Program-made: the position numbers and the translations under genes
The notes under the pieces: generated by a model
Database searches by the model: none
What the model was told of the DNA's origin: nothing
The model's input: only the letters and a program-made list of their open reading frames with translations
In this document: piece after piece, positions 28,683-37,059 of the stretch
How positions within the stretch are numbered: position 1 is the first letter of the stretch
Layout of the letters: every line of letters begins with the position of its first letter
From: Thiospirillum jenense
GTDB lineage: Bacteria > Pseudomonadota > Gammaproteobacteria > Chromatiales > Chromatiaceae
Reading direction: 5' to 3'
Assembly: GCF_014145225.1 (NCBI RefSeq)
Contig: NZ_JABVCQ010000005.1
Span: forward strand, 62,001-126,000
Length of the DNA: 64,000 nucleotides

Positions 28683-29513
28683 ATGCGTTTGAAGTTCACC
28701 AAAATGCACGGATTAGGCAATGATTTTGTCGTGATTGACGCCGTGCGCCAGCCAGTCACCATGACGCCCACATTAAGCCACCATCTGGCCTCCCGCCGGC
28801 GCGGTATTGGCTGCGATCAAGTGTTATTAGTCGAGCCGCCCATTGCCGCCGACAGCGATTTTCATTACCGCATTTTCAACGCCGACGGCAGTGAAGTCGC
28901 GCAATGCGGCAATGGCGCCCGCTGTTTTGCGCAATTCGTGTTTGAACAGGGCTTGACGGCTAAAACCGCGATTCGCGCCACCACCAGCGCTGGGTTATTA
29001 GAACTGCACCGCCAAGACGACGGTTTAATCCGCGTCAACATGGGGCAGCCGCGTTTAGAACCCGCCGCCGTGCCATTTTTAGCCGACTCCCGCGCCCCCG
29101 CCTACGATTTGGGCAGCGGCTGCGCGGCACTGCGCATCGGCGTCGTGTCACTCGGCAACCCGCACGCCGTGTTGATGGTGGATGCCGTCGAAACTGCACC
29201 GGTCATCAGCCTCGGCCCGCGCATCGAGCGCGACCCACGTTTCCCACAGCGCACCAACGTCGAATTCATGCAAGTTATCTCCGCCCGCCACATCCGCCTG
29301 CGCGTGTGGGAACGCGGCGTGGGCGAGACCGAAGCCTGCGGCAGCGGCGCCTGCGCGGCAGTGGTGATCGGGCGACTGTGGGGCGATTTGGCCGACAGCG
29401 TCACGGTCAGTTTGCCGGGCGGCGACTTGCACATCCACTGGCTCGGCGAAGGTGAACCCGTCACCATGTTAGGCCCAGCCACCAGCGTATTCACCGGCGA
29501 GATTATTTTATGA
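28683..29513 (+). CDS. dapF: Diaminopimelate epimerase
   Basis: DapF converts LL- to meso-diaminopimelate for lysine and peptidoglycan synthesis using two cysteines. The protein has 276 residues, with GLGNDFVVID near the start, the first cysteine C75 in QCGNGAR and the second in EACGSGACAAVV. In most gammaproteobacteria dapF directly follows lysA; here about 1.7 kb of methyltransferase, toxin-antitoxin and mobile-element debris separates them. It overlaps the DUF484 gene downstream by four bases. Confidence 0.97.
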   Translation: MRLKFTKMHGLGNDFVVIDAVRQPVTMTPTLSHHLASRRRGIGCDQVLLVEPPIAADSDFHYRIFNADGSEVAQCGNGARCFAQFVFEQGLTAKTAIRATTSAGLLELHRQDDGLIRVNMGQPRLEPAAVPFLADSRAPAYDLGSGCAALRIGVVSLGNPHAVLMVDAVETAPVISLGPRIERDPRFPQRTNVEFMQVISARHIRLRVWERGVGETEACGSGACAAVVIGRLWGDLADSVTVSLPGGDLHIHWLGEGEPVTMLGPATSVFTGEIIL

Positions 29514-30292
29514 AGCGCACAGTGCGCGGATCAACGGCAGATCGAGAAGAGCGGCTGGTATTGCGGTATTTAGAACGCAATCCGGATGTATTTGAACGGC
29601 ATCCGGACATGATTGCCAATCTGCGCATTCCACATGGCGATCAAGGCACGGTGTCATTGGTCGAACGGCAATTGACATTATTGCGCGATCAATTGCAACA
29701 GGAACGCCAGCGGTTGCGGGATTTAATTGAACGCGCCCAAGAATACGAACGCCTGCATCAACACTTGCATCAATTAACTGTTCACCTCATTACAGCGTGT
29801 GATTTAACCCAAGTCTATGATGTATTGGAGGTTGAATTGCGGCGCGAATTTCATGCCGAAGCGGTAGTGGTGAAATTATTTCCATTAGCGAGTGATGGCA
29901 AGAATACGCCGCCGCCCACCGCCGAATTATCGGTATTATCTTCTGATGCCATGACGCGCTCTTTTTCAGAGTTTATTCAACTCGGTCATTGCCTATGCGG
30001 CACATTAGACACTGAACAATATCAAACGTTATTTGGCGATTTAGGCGATCAATTGAATTCCGCCGCGTTAATTCCATTACGCGGGGATGGCTTGAATGGT
30101 GTATTAGCCATCGGCAGCCGTGATGCCAATCGTTTCACTGCCGATTTGGCGACTGATGTGCTGGCGCGGTTGGGTGAAATTGCCAGCGCAAAATTGAGTG
30201 AGATGATTCAGTTGAATGAAACGGCCGCACCAGTGCCGGCGGCTGACGTGGAGCATAGACCACAGCAATTAGAATTGCCCCACCGCAACTAA
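29510..30292 (+). CDS. DUF484 family protein
   Basis: This 260-residue protein has a helical N-terminus (RNPDVFERHPDMIANLRIPH), a coiled coil around 45-85 (LLRDQLQQERQRLRDLIERA) and a GAF-like C-terminal domain, the DUF484 (YigA) layout. The family sits between dapF and xerC in many gammaproteobacteria. Its function is unknown. xerC does not follow here; the next 220 bp hold a repeat and then a convergent gene. The four-base overlap with dapF suggests coupling. Confidence 0.85.
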   Translation: MKRTVRGSTADREERLVLRYLERNPDVFERHPDMIANLRIPHGDQGTVSLVERQLTLLRDQLQQERQRLRDLIERAQEYERLHQHLHQLTVHLITACDLTQVYDVLEVELRREFHAEAVVVKLFPLASDGKNTPPPTAELSVLSSDAMTRSFSEFIQLGHCLCGTLDTEQYQTLFGDLGDQLNSAALIPLRGDGLNGVLAIGSRDANRFTADLATDVLARLGEIASAKLSEMIQLNETAAPVPAADVEHRPQQLELPHRN

Positions 30293-30319
30293 TTAAATTG
30301 CCACGCACTATCAATTCAA

Positions 30320-30428
30320 TCGTCATTCCTGCGGCGGCGGGAATTTAGCAATACGGCGCCGGTCTGGAGTCGCGGGAGCGATGAAAGGTGAGTGCCATTC
30401 AGCAATCATTTTATGTTGGCTTAACTAT
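30320..30428. repeat. GCGGGAAT-family composite repeat, copy 3
   Basis: TCGTCATTCCTGCGGCGGCG then GGAAT, followed by AGTGCCATTCAGCAATCATT then TTATGTTGGCTTAAC. The last 20 bases recur almost unchanged at 35928-35947. Confidence 0.65.
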
Positions 30429-30513
30429 AGCAGTTGGCACAATTGCAAACTCAGCACCGCTCGTTTTTAGCCATACCAGTATCCTTGTTTGAAGTCGGCA
30501 AATATGTCAATCG

Positions 30514-33408
30514 TTATACAATGCCTAGATGATCACTGATTGGCAGCAAAACTTTAAATTCAACACCTTTGCCAAGTTGACTTTCGCATTCAATTGATCC
30601 TTTCAAAGTTTGCGTGACTAAATTATAAACAATATTCATTCCTAATCCACTGCCCCCGAGATGACGTTTTGTAGTAAAGAATGGATCAAACATTCGTGCC
30701 TTAGTGTTCGCATCCATACCTTTGCCGTCATCTTTATAAATAAGATTCAATGTATGATCGGCTAGATAAACATGAATCGTTATCGTGCCGGTTTGATGAA
30801 GGTCATAGCCATGAACAATCGAATTCATCACAAAGTTAGTTAAAATTTGGGAAATTGCGCCCGGAACTGTAGTGAGTTCTAACTGCTCATCAATGTCAAT
30901 ATTAATCAAAAGTTTAGTTTTTTTAATACGATTGTGCAAACTTATCAGAATTTCATCAACATACTCTTTGAGTTTAAATGTCCTTAGTTCTTCGCTGCTC
31001 TGATCCACTGCAACCTGCTTAAAACTTTTAATTAGCTCGGCAGCTTTATTCAAATTAATAATAATTGAGCGATTCAAATCATCGGAATCTTCCAAGAAAG
31101 AATAGAAATCTTCTTCCGTCATCTCATCATCGTTGTACTTTTGGCGAATATGTTTGGTTTCCTGATCAATATGGGTAATGCCTGTCAGCGCCATACCAAC
31201 TGGCGTGTTAATTTCATGCGCCACACCCGCAACCAATCCCCCTAAAGAAGCCATCTTTTCCGATTGAATCAATTTAGATTGAGTCGCTCTCAGATCGCGT
31301 AAAGAGGTTTCTAGTTCGCTAGTTTTTTCTTTTAATCCCCTTTCCAGATTTTTTCGGTCTGTGATATTTCTAGTATTTGCATGAATAACTGTTTTGCCTT
31401 GAATGACAATTTTTGTGAGAACAACCTCGGCCCAAAATTCAACCGCATGAGCCGTTTTATGTACCCACTCAAAATGATGTGAGCCTTCCGTTAAGCAAAT
31501 ATGCATCATTTCACAGGCTTTTTCATAAGAGTCCCGACCATCAGGTTGTAATTTCGGCGATATATCAGCCGGATGAAGACTAAGTACTTGGCTTTTATTG
31601 TCATACTCAAGGAGACGGACGCAAGCATCATTACAGTCAATAAATCGGTTATTTTCAATTAAAACCACTCCATCAGTAGTTTTATAAAACAGCGTTTCAA
31701 AAACCTCTTTTTGTTCTTCTAAATCATGTGTTTTTTCTCTGACATTAAAATCTAATGTTCGAATATTCTCTTCAATTGTGTCCAACATGTCGTTGAAGGT
31801 TTCCGCAAGCATTCCAATCTCATCACGCCGTTTTATCGTGTTACGAATAGAAAAATTACCATGCTTTACCAGCTTGGCTTTTTCAGATAGTTCAAAAATT
31901 GGCTGTAATAAACGATGAAAAAAGAAGGTTGCAAAAATAATAACAGCGAATAACACTAGCAGCGTTGAGATTAAAATAAAGCGCCGCAAATTGCTAGAGG
32001 TTTTTTTAAGTTCACTGACATAAGCCGAGGCACAAATATACCAACCAAAGTAAGCATTGTAGTCAACCCAAGCAACTTTATCGTAAATGTAATTACCTTT
32101 ATCGTCTGGTCTATTCCATTTATAATAAAATACACCACTGCCATTTTTATAGGCATCAATCAAGCCCGCAAAAATCTGCATGGTGTAGTCTGGATTACTA
32201 AAATCAGTAAGGTTTTTCCCTTCCAGCGCATCGGGATAAAAAACTACATTCGCCTTAGCGTCCAGAATGTAAAAATAACCATTCTCACCAACTTTCTTTT
32301 CTTGAAGCGTCTGACGTAGCTGGCGCACTAATTGTTGTTTACGTTGCGCTATTTCCTGTTGAATATTATCAAGATAGATACCCGTTCCTGTCACCCATTG
32401 CCATTCTGGAAAATGCCGCGCATAGCTTAGTTTTTCATAAACCGTTTCATCGTCCTTATTCTTTTTCCACCAATACGAAACAAAACCTCCACCCTGTTCT
32501 TTAGCAACTTGCACCATTGGTGGGATGATGAAATTTCCATATACGTCTTTAATATTCGAAAAATTAATATCTTGAAGGTAGGGATGAGAAATAAGGACAT
32601 TATTGTAATCACTGATAAAAAAGTAATCGTTATCGCCATAACTAAGACTTCTCACATAATCAATTGCCTTTTTTTGTTGCTGCCTCACGATATTTGGCAA
32701 ATAGAAGCCGGTGCTAATAATCCAGCCAGTTGGCTTAAATAAAAAACCGTAAGTCAATTTATCTTCTGGCTGATTAGTCAGTGGATTATTCCAGACATAT
32801 TGAATATAGCCTTCACCATTTCCGTCAAGCACACGTTTTACTAAGTCTTTAACAAAATAAACGCCGTTTTGATCTTTAAGATCAAAACAGTTTTTTCCGA
32901 TAAAATCGTGGTTAACTGGGTGCATCACTATAGTTGTATCTTGCTTGGCAGCAAAGAAATAACCAATTCCATTATCATACCGATAATCATCAATGTATTT
33001 CAATATATCTGTTTTTGCAGCTTGTTCACCTTGCTTTATCAAAGTACTGGCATAGCGTTTTTCCAAAATTGCTTTGAAGTCTTGAGTACGAACTCTAAGG
33101 TCTTTTTTAAGATTTTCAGGCAGGGAAGCATCATGCAAGCGGCGAATAAGATTAAAGGCTACTTCCGTTAAGCTAATCAGCTCTTTTTTGTGAACTTCTA
33201 AAGAAGTTTTTTTGTAATCTTCCATTTCTCTAGCGGCATTATCCACCAATAAAGAAATCTTAGACAATTCAGAAATACCAATATGTTCTTCAAGCCGAAT
33301 TGTATTTTTTTCAATCTCCGGCATGAATAACAGCAGAATCGCTGCCGCATAAATGACGATAATTCCGGTAATAATAACAATGACCTTAAAAACAAGGCGG
33401 GAAATCAT
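30514..33408 (-). CDS. Sensor histidine kinase with three Cache-like domains and PAS
   Basis: This 964-residue membrane sensor has TM1 at about 7-29, a long periplasmic part with three Cache-type repeats (about 60-240, 245-350, 370-470; each with a G-YFF/YFYI strand and a GWIISTGFYL/WVTGTGIYL-like end) and TM2 at about 477-500. HAMP, PAS (about 570-690) and a coiled coil follow, then the phosphoacceptor H731 in VAHEINTPVGMA and an ATPase domain with GKGMD and HLGGSGLGMNIV. Cache domains bind small organic acids, amino acids or similar ligands. Its ATG overlaps the regulator gene upstream by four bases, so the two form one two-component system. Confidence 0.9.
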   Translation of the reverse strand: MISRLVFKVIVIITGIIVIYAAAILLLFMPEIEKNTIRLEEHIGISELSKISLLVDNAAREMEDYKKTSLEVHKKELISLTEVAFNLIRRLHDASLPENLKKDLRVRTQDFKAILEKRYASTLIKQGEQAAKTDILKYIDDYRYDNGIGYFFAAKQDTTIVMHPVNHDFIGKNCFDLKDQNGVYFVKDLVKRVLDGNGEGYIQYVWNNPLTNQPEDKLTYGFLFKPTGWIISTGFYLPNIVRQQQKKAIDYVRSLSYGDNDYFFISDYNNVLISHPYLQDINFSNIKDVYGNFIIPPMVQVAKEQGGGFVSYWWKKNKDDETVYEKLSYARHFPEWQWVTGTGIYLDNIQQEIAQRKQQLVRQLRQTLQEKKVGENGYFYILDAKANVVFYPDALEGKNLTDFSNPDYTMQIFAGLIDAYKNGSGVFYYKWNRPDDKGNYIYDKVAWVDYNAYFGWYICASAYVSELKKTSSNLRRFILISTLLVLFAVIIFATFFFHRLLQPIFELSEKAKLVKHGNFSIRNTIKRRDEIGMLAETFNDMLDTIEENIRTLDFNVREKTHDLEEQKEVFETLFYKTTDGVVLIENNRFIDCNDACVRLLEYDNKSQVLSLHPADISPKLQPDGRDSYEKACEMMHICLTEGSHHFEWVHKTAHAVEFWAEVVLTKIVIQGKTVIHANTRNITDRKNLERGLKEKTSELETSLRDLRATQSKLIQSEKMASLGGLVAGVAHEINTPVGMALTGITHIDQETKHIRQKYNDDEMTEEDFYSFLEDSDDLNRSIIINLNKAAELIKSFKQVAVDQSSEELRTFKLKEYVDEILISLHNRIKKTKLLINIDIDEQLELTTVPGAISQILTNFVMNSIVHGYDLHQTGTITIHVYLADHTLNLIYKDDGKGMDANTKARMFDPFFTTKRHLGGSGLGMNIVYNLVTQTLKGSIECESQLGKGVEFKVLLPISDHLGIV

Positions 33409-34937
33409 GATGGCTCTTTAATAGCCTCAAGAATTTCATCGAGATTTTCAAAAAATAAATCTACAATCCTTGGATCAAAATGCCGACCTTTTTCTTCTTT
33501 AATTAACTCCAAGATGCGTTCTAGTGGCCAAGGCTCTTTATAAACGCGTTTCTGACTAAGTGCATCAAATACATCTGCAATTGCAGTGATGCGACCGTAC
33601 AAATGAATTTCATCACCTTTAAGACCACGCGGATAGCCCGTTCCATCCCATTTTTCATGGTGTTCATGGGCAATGATGGCGGCAGTTTTGAAGATTTCCC
33701 GATCAGATTTACCCATAATTTCATAACCAATCTGGGCATGTTCTTTAATAATTGCAAATTCTTCATCAGTCAACTTCCCAGACTTGAGAAGTATGGCATC
33801 AGGTGTAGAAACCTTGCCCACGTCGTGCATAGGAGACGCCATCCTAATCATTTCACATTCTTGTTCATTGAATCCTAAAGCATGTGCCAAGATATAAGAA
33901 ACTTGTGCAACACGATAAACATGACGCGCCGTATCATGTGAACGATATTCGACGACCTCTCCTAAACGTTCAATTATCTCTTTTTGCGTATTAATGATTT
34001 CACTATTGAGCAACAAGTTTTCATACATGACTGTAATGTTAGACATGAACACATCTAATAATTTGCGGTCAGTAGTATCAATCGTTGCGCAGCCAGGCAA
34101 ATAAATGAGGCAATGCTCACCTTGACTAGTCTCCATATAACCTACAAAAACATTTTGTTTATAAAGATTTTCTCGGCAAAACAGGGTTTCATCTAGTAAT
34201 TGACAAACATCAGGGGTTAGAATGGATTCGGACGTTTGTTGAGTATAGCAACCCGTCATAACAACTAATTGATAACCACCTGCCACTTTATGTGCAATAA
34301 AAGCATCCCCTGCATTAAACAAAACTGAACTCGGGCTGCGTTTTAGGATCGCAAGAATCTGCGTCAAAACCCCTTCAGAAAAAAGTTTAGCAGAATTAAA
34401 GGTAAGAAGATTGCGTGACGATTCAATGATTTTTTCTAATCCAATACGGTTTTGTTGAATTGTTTGTAAGTCACGAAATGAACGTAACGACGTCATAACA
34501 GTGGTGTAAAGTTTTTGGGTAGTCAATTCGGTTTTTTCTTTATAATCATTAATGTCATAGTTTTTGATGACATCAGTTTCTGGTGCAGAGCCGGGCTGTC
34601 CGGTACGCAATACAATGCGAACCATTTTATTGTTTAGTTCTTGTCGAATTGCGCGAGCTGTATTGAGACCAGCGTCATCAGTCTCCATTACTACATCAAG
34701 CAATATAATTGCAATGTCCGTGTGTGTCTTTAGTTGTTCTAGGCATTCCTTACCGCTGTAGGCGCTAATAAACTCTAGACCATTCTCTTCAAAGTCAAAA
34801 TTTTTTAATACTCTTTTTGTAACATTATGTACTTCAACTTCATCATCAACAATTAAAATTTTCCATTTTTTGTAAGTTTTTACTGAAGAGACGGCATTTA
34901 CTTCTTCATCTCTTTTTTTAAATTTAAGGACTGACAA
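33405..34937 (-). CDS. Response regulator with DUF3369 and HD-GYP domains
   Basis: A 510-residue regulator. The receiver domain (about 25-150) has acidic residues D31/D32 and phosphoacceptor D81 in IILLDVVME. DUF3369 (about 165-310) follows, and then HD-GYP (about 330-500) with HD at 371-372 and HEHHEKWDGTGYPRG at 424-438, the catalytic set for c-di-GMP hydrolysis. It probably lowers c-di-GMP when the cognate Cache kinase is active. The start is TTG with AAAGGAG eight bases ahead; I see no better ATG. The histidine kinase gene overlaps its end. Confidence 0.92.
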   Translation of the reverse strand: MSVLKFKKRDEEVNAVSSVKTYKKWKILIVDDEVEVHNVTKRVLKNFDFEENGLEFISAYSGKECLEQLKTHTDIAIILLDVVMETDDAGLNTARAIRQELNNKMVRIVLRTGQPGSAPETDVIKNYDINDYKEKTELTTQKLYTTVMTSLRSFRDLQTIQQNRIGLEKIIESSRNLLTFNSAKLFSEGVLTQILAILKRSPSSVLFNAGDAFIAHKVAGGYQLVVMTGCYTQQTSESILTPDVCQLLDETLFCRENLYKQNVFVGYMETSQGEHCLIYLPGCATIDTTDRKLLDVFMSNITVMYENLLLNSEIINTQKEIIERLGEVVEYRSHDTARHVYRVAQVSYILAHALGFNEQECEMIRMASPMHDVGKVSTPDAILLKSGKLTDEEFAIIKEHAQIGYEIMGKSDREIFKTAAIIAHEHHEKWDGTGYPRGLKGDEIHLYGRITAIADVFDALSQKRVYKEPWPLERILELIKEEKGRHFDPRIVDLFFENLDEILEAIKEPS

Positions 34938-35509
34938 GTGATAAACTCCTTTTAAAAGGTTAAATTATTGACAACAATCTTGTTGCAGATATAGAGCCAC
35001 AGTTTTGCTAAATATAACTGCTCACAAATATATTTTTTCTAAACGAGTTTTCGGGTTTAGAATAAAATATAAAATAACTACAGTCTGTTCTGATTAAGTC
35101 AAGGAATGCTGCATTCTTCGACAGGATCACGATTAGTTTGAATTATTCAAATAGCCGAAAACTGGTATTTACTTGAGTATAATTTGATCACAGTATCAAG
35201 CATGATCATCTTATGTTAGATTGACTACATGACAATTGTTCTACAAAGATTTATCTAACAAATCGCGTCCAACTGTTTTTCAGAATGATGCAATTAAATT
35301 AAATTGTTTTTTAGTTAAACTTTTTAATAAAAAATTAACTACCACTTAACTACTTTATTCGAGAAGCACAATTTTTTTAGCAACTTATTCTAAGAATAGC
35401 GAAGACAACAAAGAAAACAATTGCCCCAAGGGGCAAGCGTGTAGATTTCTTGTAATTACTTAGTTTTGCACAATACCTGAAAAATCTTTGCCAACTCAAT
35501 CAAGAGTTT

Positions 35510-35653
35510 TCATAGTGTTGGAAATGACAAGCTCAAAGGATGCAGTGAATCTGGTTGAATAATGACACCGTTTTCTACTGTATTTTTGTCAGGAGCGTTG
35601 ACTTGGGCGGGGTAATTGAGAAGATTGTTACGGGTGAAAGATGCCCACGCCAT
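35510..35653 (-). CDS. Possible 47-residue ORF in the 34.9-36.1 kb gap
   Basis: An ATG frame reads MAWASFTRNNLLNYPAQVNA, then PDKNTVENGVIIQPDSLHPL and SLSFPTL. Its composition looks protein-like, unlike its AT-rich surroundings, but it has no ribosome-binding site, and the same frame is open a little further upstream, so it may be a gene fragment. The rest of 34938-36092 is AT-rich, with one short palindrome (TTGCCCCAAGGGGCAA, 35421-35436) and the two repeats listed below; I see no other gene. Confidence 0.25.
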   Translation of the reverse strand: MAWASFTRNNLLNYPAQVNAPDKNTVENGVIIQPDSLHPLSLSFPTL

Positions 35654-35724
35654 TGCAGGGCAAAACTGCGTTATTTAATTATTGATTACGCAGTTCAAAT
35701 AATAGAGTTGTTTTAAACGGTATC

Positions 35725-35750
35725 GTCGTTCCCACGCGCCAGCGTTATGA
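35725..35750. repeat. GTTCCCACGC-family palindrome, diverged copy
   Basis: GTCGTTCCCACGCGCCAGCG followed by a decayed right arm. It precedes a GCGGGAAT-family composite block by about 50 bp, the same order as at 8836-9090. Confidence 0.5.
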
Positions 35751-35779
35751 TGCTGCTTAAAATACCCCAAAACAATCTA

Positions 35780-35947
35780 ATACAGTTAATCCAAAATCAT
35801 TTGATTTTAATGCGGTAATGAATCCGCAAACAAAATCCTCACTCCCGCGACAGCGGGAAACTAGAATACGGCGCGGCTGGATTTCCGCATCCGCGAGAAT
35901 GACGAAGAAAGAGTACCAATTTAGCAATCATTGTATGTTGGCTTAAC
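35780..35947. repeat. GCGGGAAT-family composite repeat, copy 4
   Basis: TTAATCCAAAATCATTTGAT, then ACTCCCGCGACAGCGGGAAA, then GAGAATGACGAAGAAAGAGT and AGCAATCATTGTATGTTGGC. Each part aligns with copy 1 (8960-9090), and the right part with copy 3 (30320-30428). Confidence 0.65.
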
Positions 35948-36092
35948 GTTGATTAAACAATAAATCTACTCATCACTCCAGAAATGGAATTTACTACAAT
36001 CAACAGTTCATCATCCAAATGCGTCACTCCTGACGTTCAAAAAACTACGTTCAACAATGGTATGACTATAATAGTCTATTAAACGAAGATTT

Positions 36093-36950
36093 TTAATCCC
36101 CAAACAAATCCTTGAATAATTGCCAAGTCACCGCCCGGCCTAATTCGCCAATTGCAGTAGTTAATGGAATTTCTTTTGGACAGACGCGCACACAATTCTG
36201 CGCATTGCCACAATCACTCAATCCACCAACTGTCATAATACGATGCAGGCGCTCGGTTTTTTCATATTGCCCGAGCGGATGATGATTTAATAAACGCACC
36301 TGCGCCAGCGTTGCCGGCCCCACGAATTCTTGATTCTCATCATATTGTGGACAGGCTGCCATACAGCAACCACAATACATGCAGCGGCTATACAAATAAT
36401 TCACCGCCACGTCATGCGGTGACATACGCAATGGCGGTTGCTGCGTCTCCCAAGTGCCATCTAATGTAATCCACGCCTTCACCCGTTTTAAGTGCGCAAA
36501 CATGCGACTACGGTCAACAATTAAATCACGAATAATAGGAAACTTTGATAAGGGTTCAAGCGTAATCATGCCGTTGAATTCTTCAATCAATGCCGAACAC
36601 GCCATGCGCGGTTTGCCGTTAATTAAAATGGCACAGGCGCCGCACACTTCTTCCATGCAATTATGATCGAACGCCACTGGATCAACGGTTTCACCGTCAA
36701 TTGTCACAGGTTGATTGCGCAATTTGCGTAATAACGCCGTAATGGTTTCCTTACCTTGACAGGGCAAACGAAATTGTTGCCAATAAGGTTTAGAAAACGG
36801 GTCATCTTGACGCCGAATCTTGAGATCAATCTGATCGATGCTTGACGCCGGCAACGAATCATCATTGCCGAGTTCAAATGCCAATAGTGGGTCTCGATTC
36901 AAAATTAAATCGGCTGATTCTGGTACAACGTCTGGGGGCTGCGTCGTCAT
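36093..36950 (-). CDS. frdB: Fumarate reductase / succinate dehydrogenase iron-sulfur subunit
   Basis: A 285-residue subunit passing electrons between quinone and the flavoprotein. The [2Fe-2S] motif CMEEVCGACAILINGKPRMA then C lies near 98-118. The C-terminal half carries CMYCGCCMAACPQYDENQEF and CGNAQNCVRVCPKEIP for the [4Fe-4S] and [3Fe-4S] clusters. It has an N-terminal extension of about 35 residues compared with typical family members. It is third in a frdC-frdA-frdB order, separated from frdA by about 110 bp. Confidence 0.93.
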   Translation of the reverse strand: MTTQPPDVVPESADLILNRDPLLAFELGNDDSLPASSIDQIDLKIRRQDDPFSKPYWQQFRLPCQGKETITALLRKLRNQPVTIDGETVDPVAFDHNCMEEVCGACAILINGKPRMACSALIEEFNGMITLEPLSKFPIIRDLIVDRSRMFAHLKRVKAWITLDGTWETQQPPLRMSPHDVAVNYLYSRCMYCGCCMAACPQYDENQEFVGPATLAQVRLLNHHPLGQYEKTERLHRIMTVGGLSDCGNAQNCVRVCPKEIPLTTAIGELGRAVTWQLFKDLFGD

Positions 36951-37059
36951 TGCCTCATGTTACTCGTCAGTCATTCAATCACATCAATTAAAAAGCCGCG
37001 TTTTAGGGATTGTGATGCTAGGATCGCATCCTAAATATGTATCCACGCTATAAAAAATA

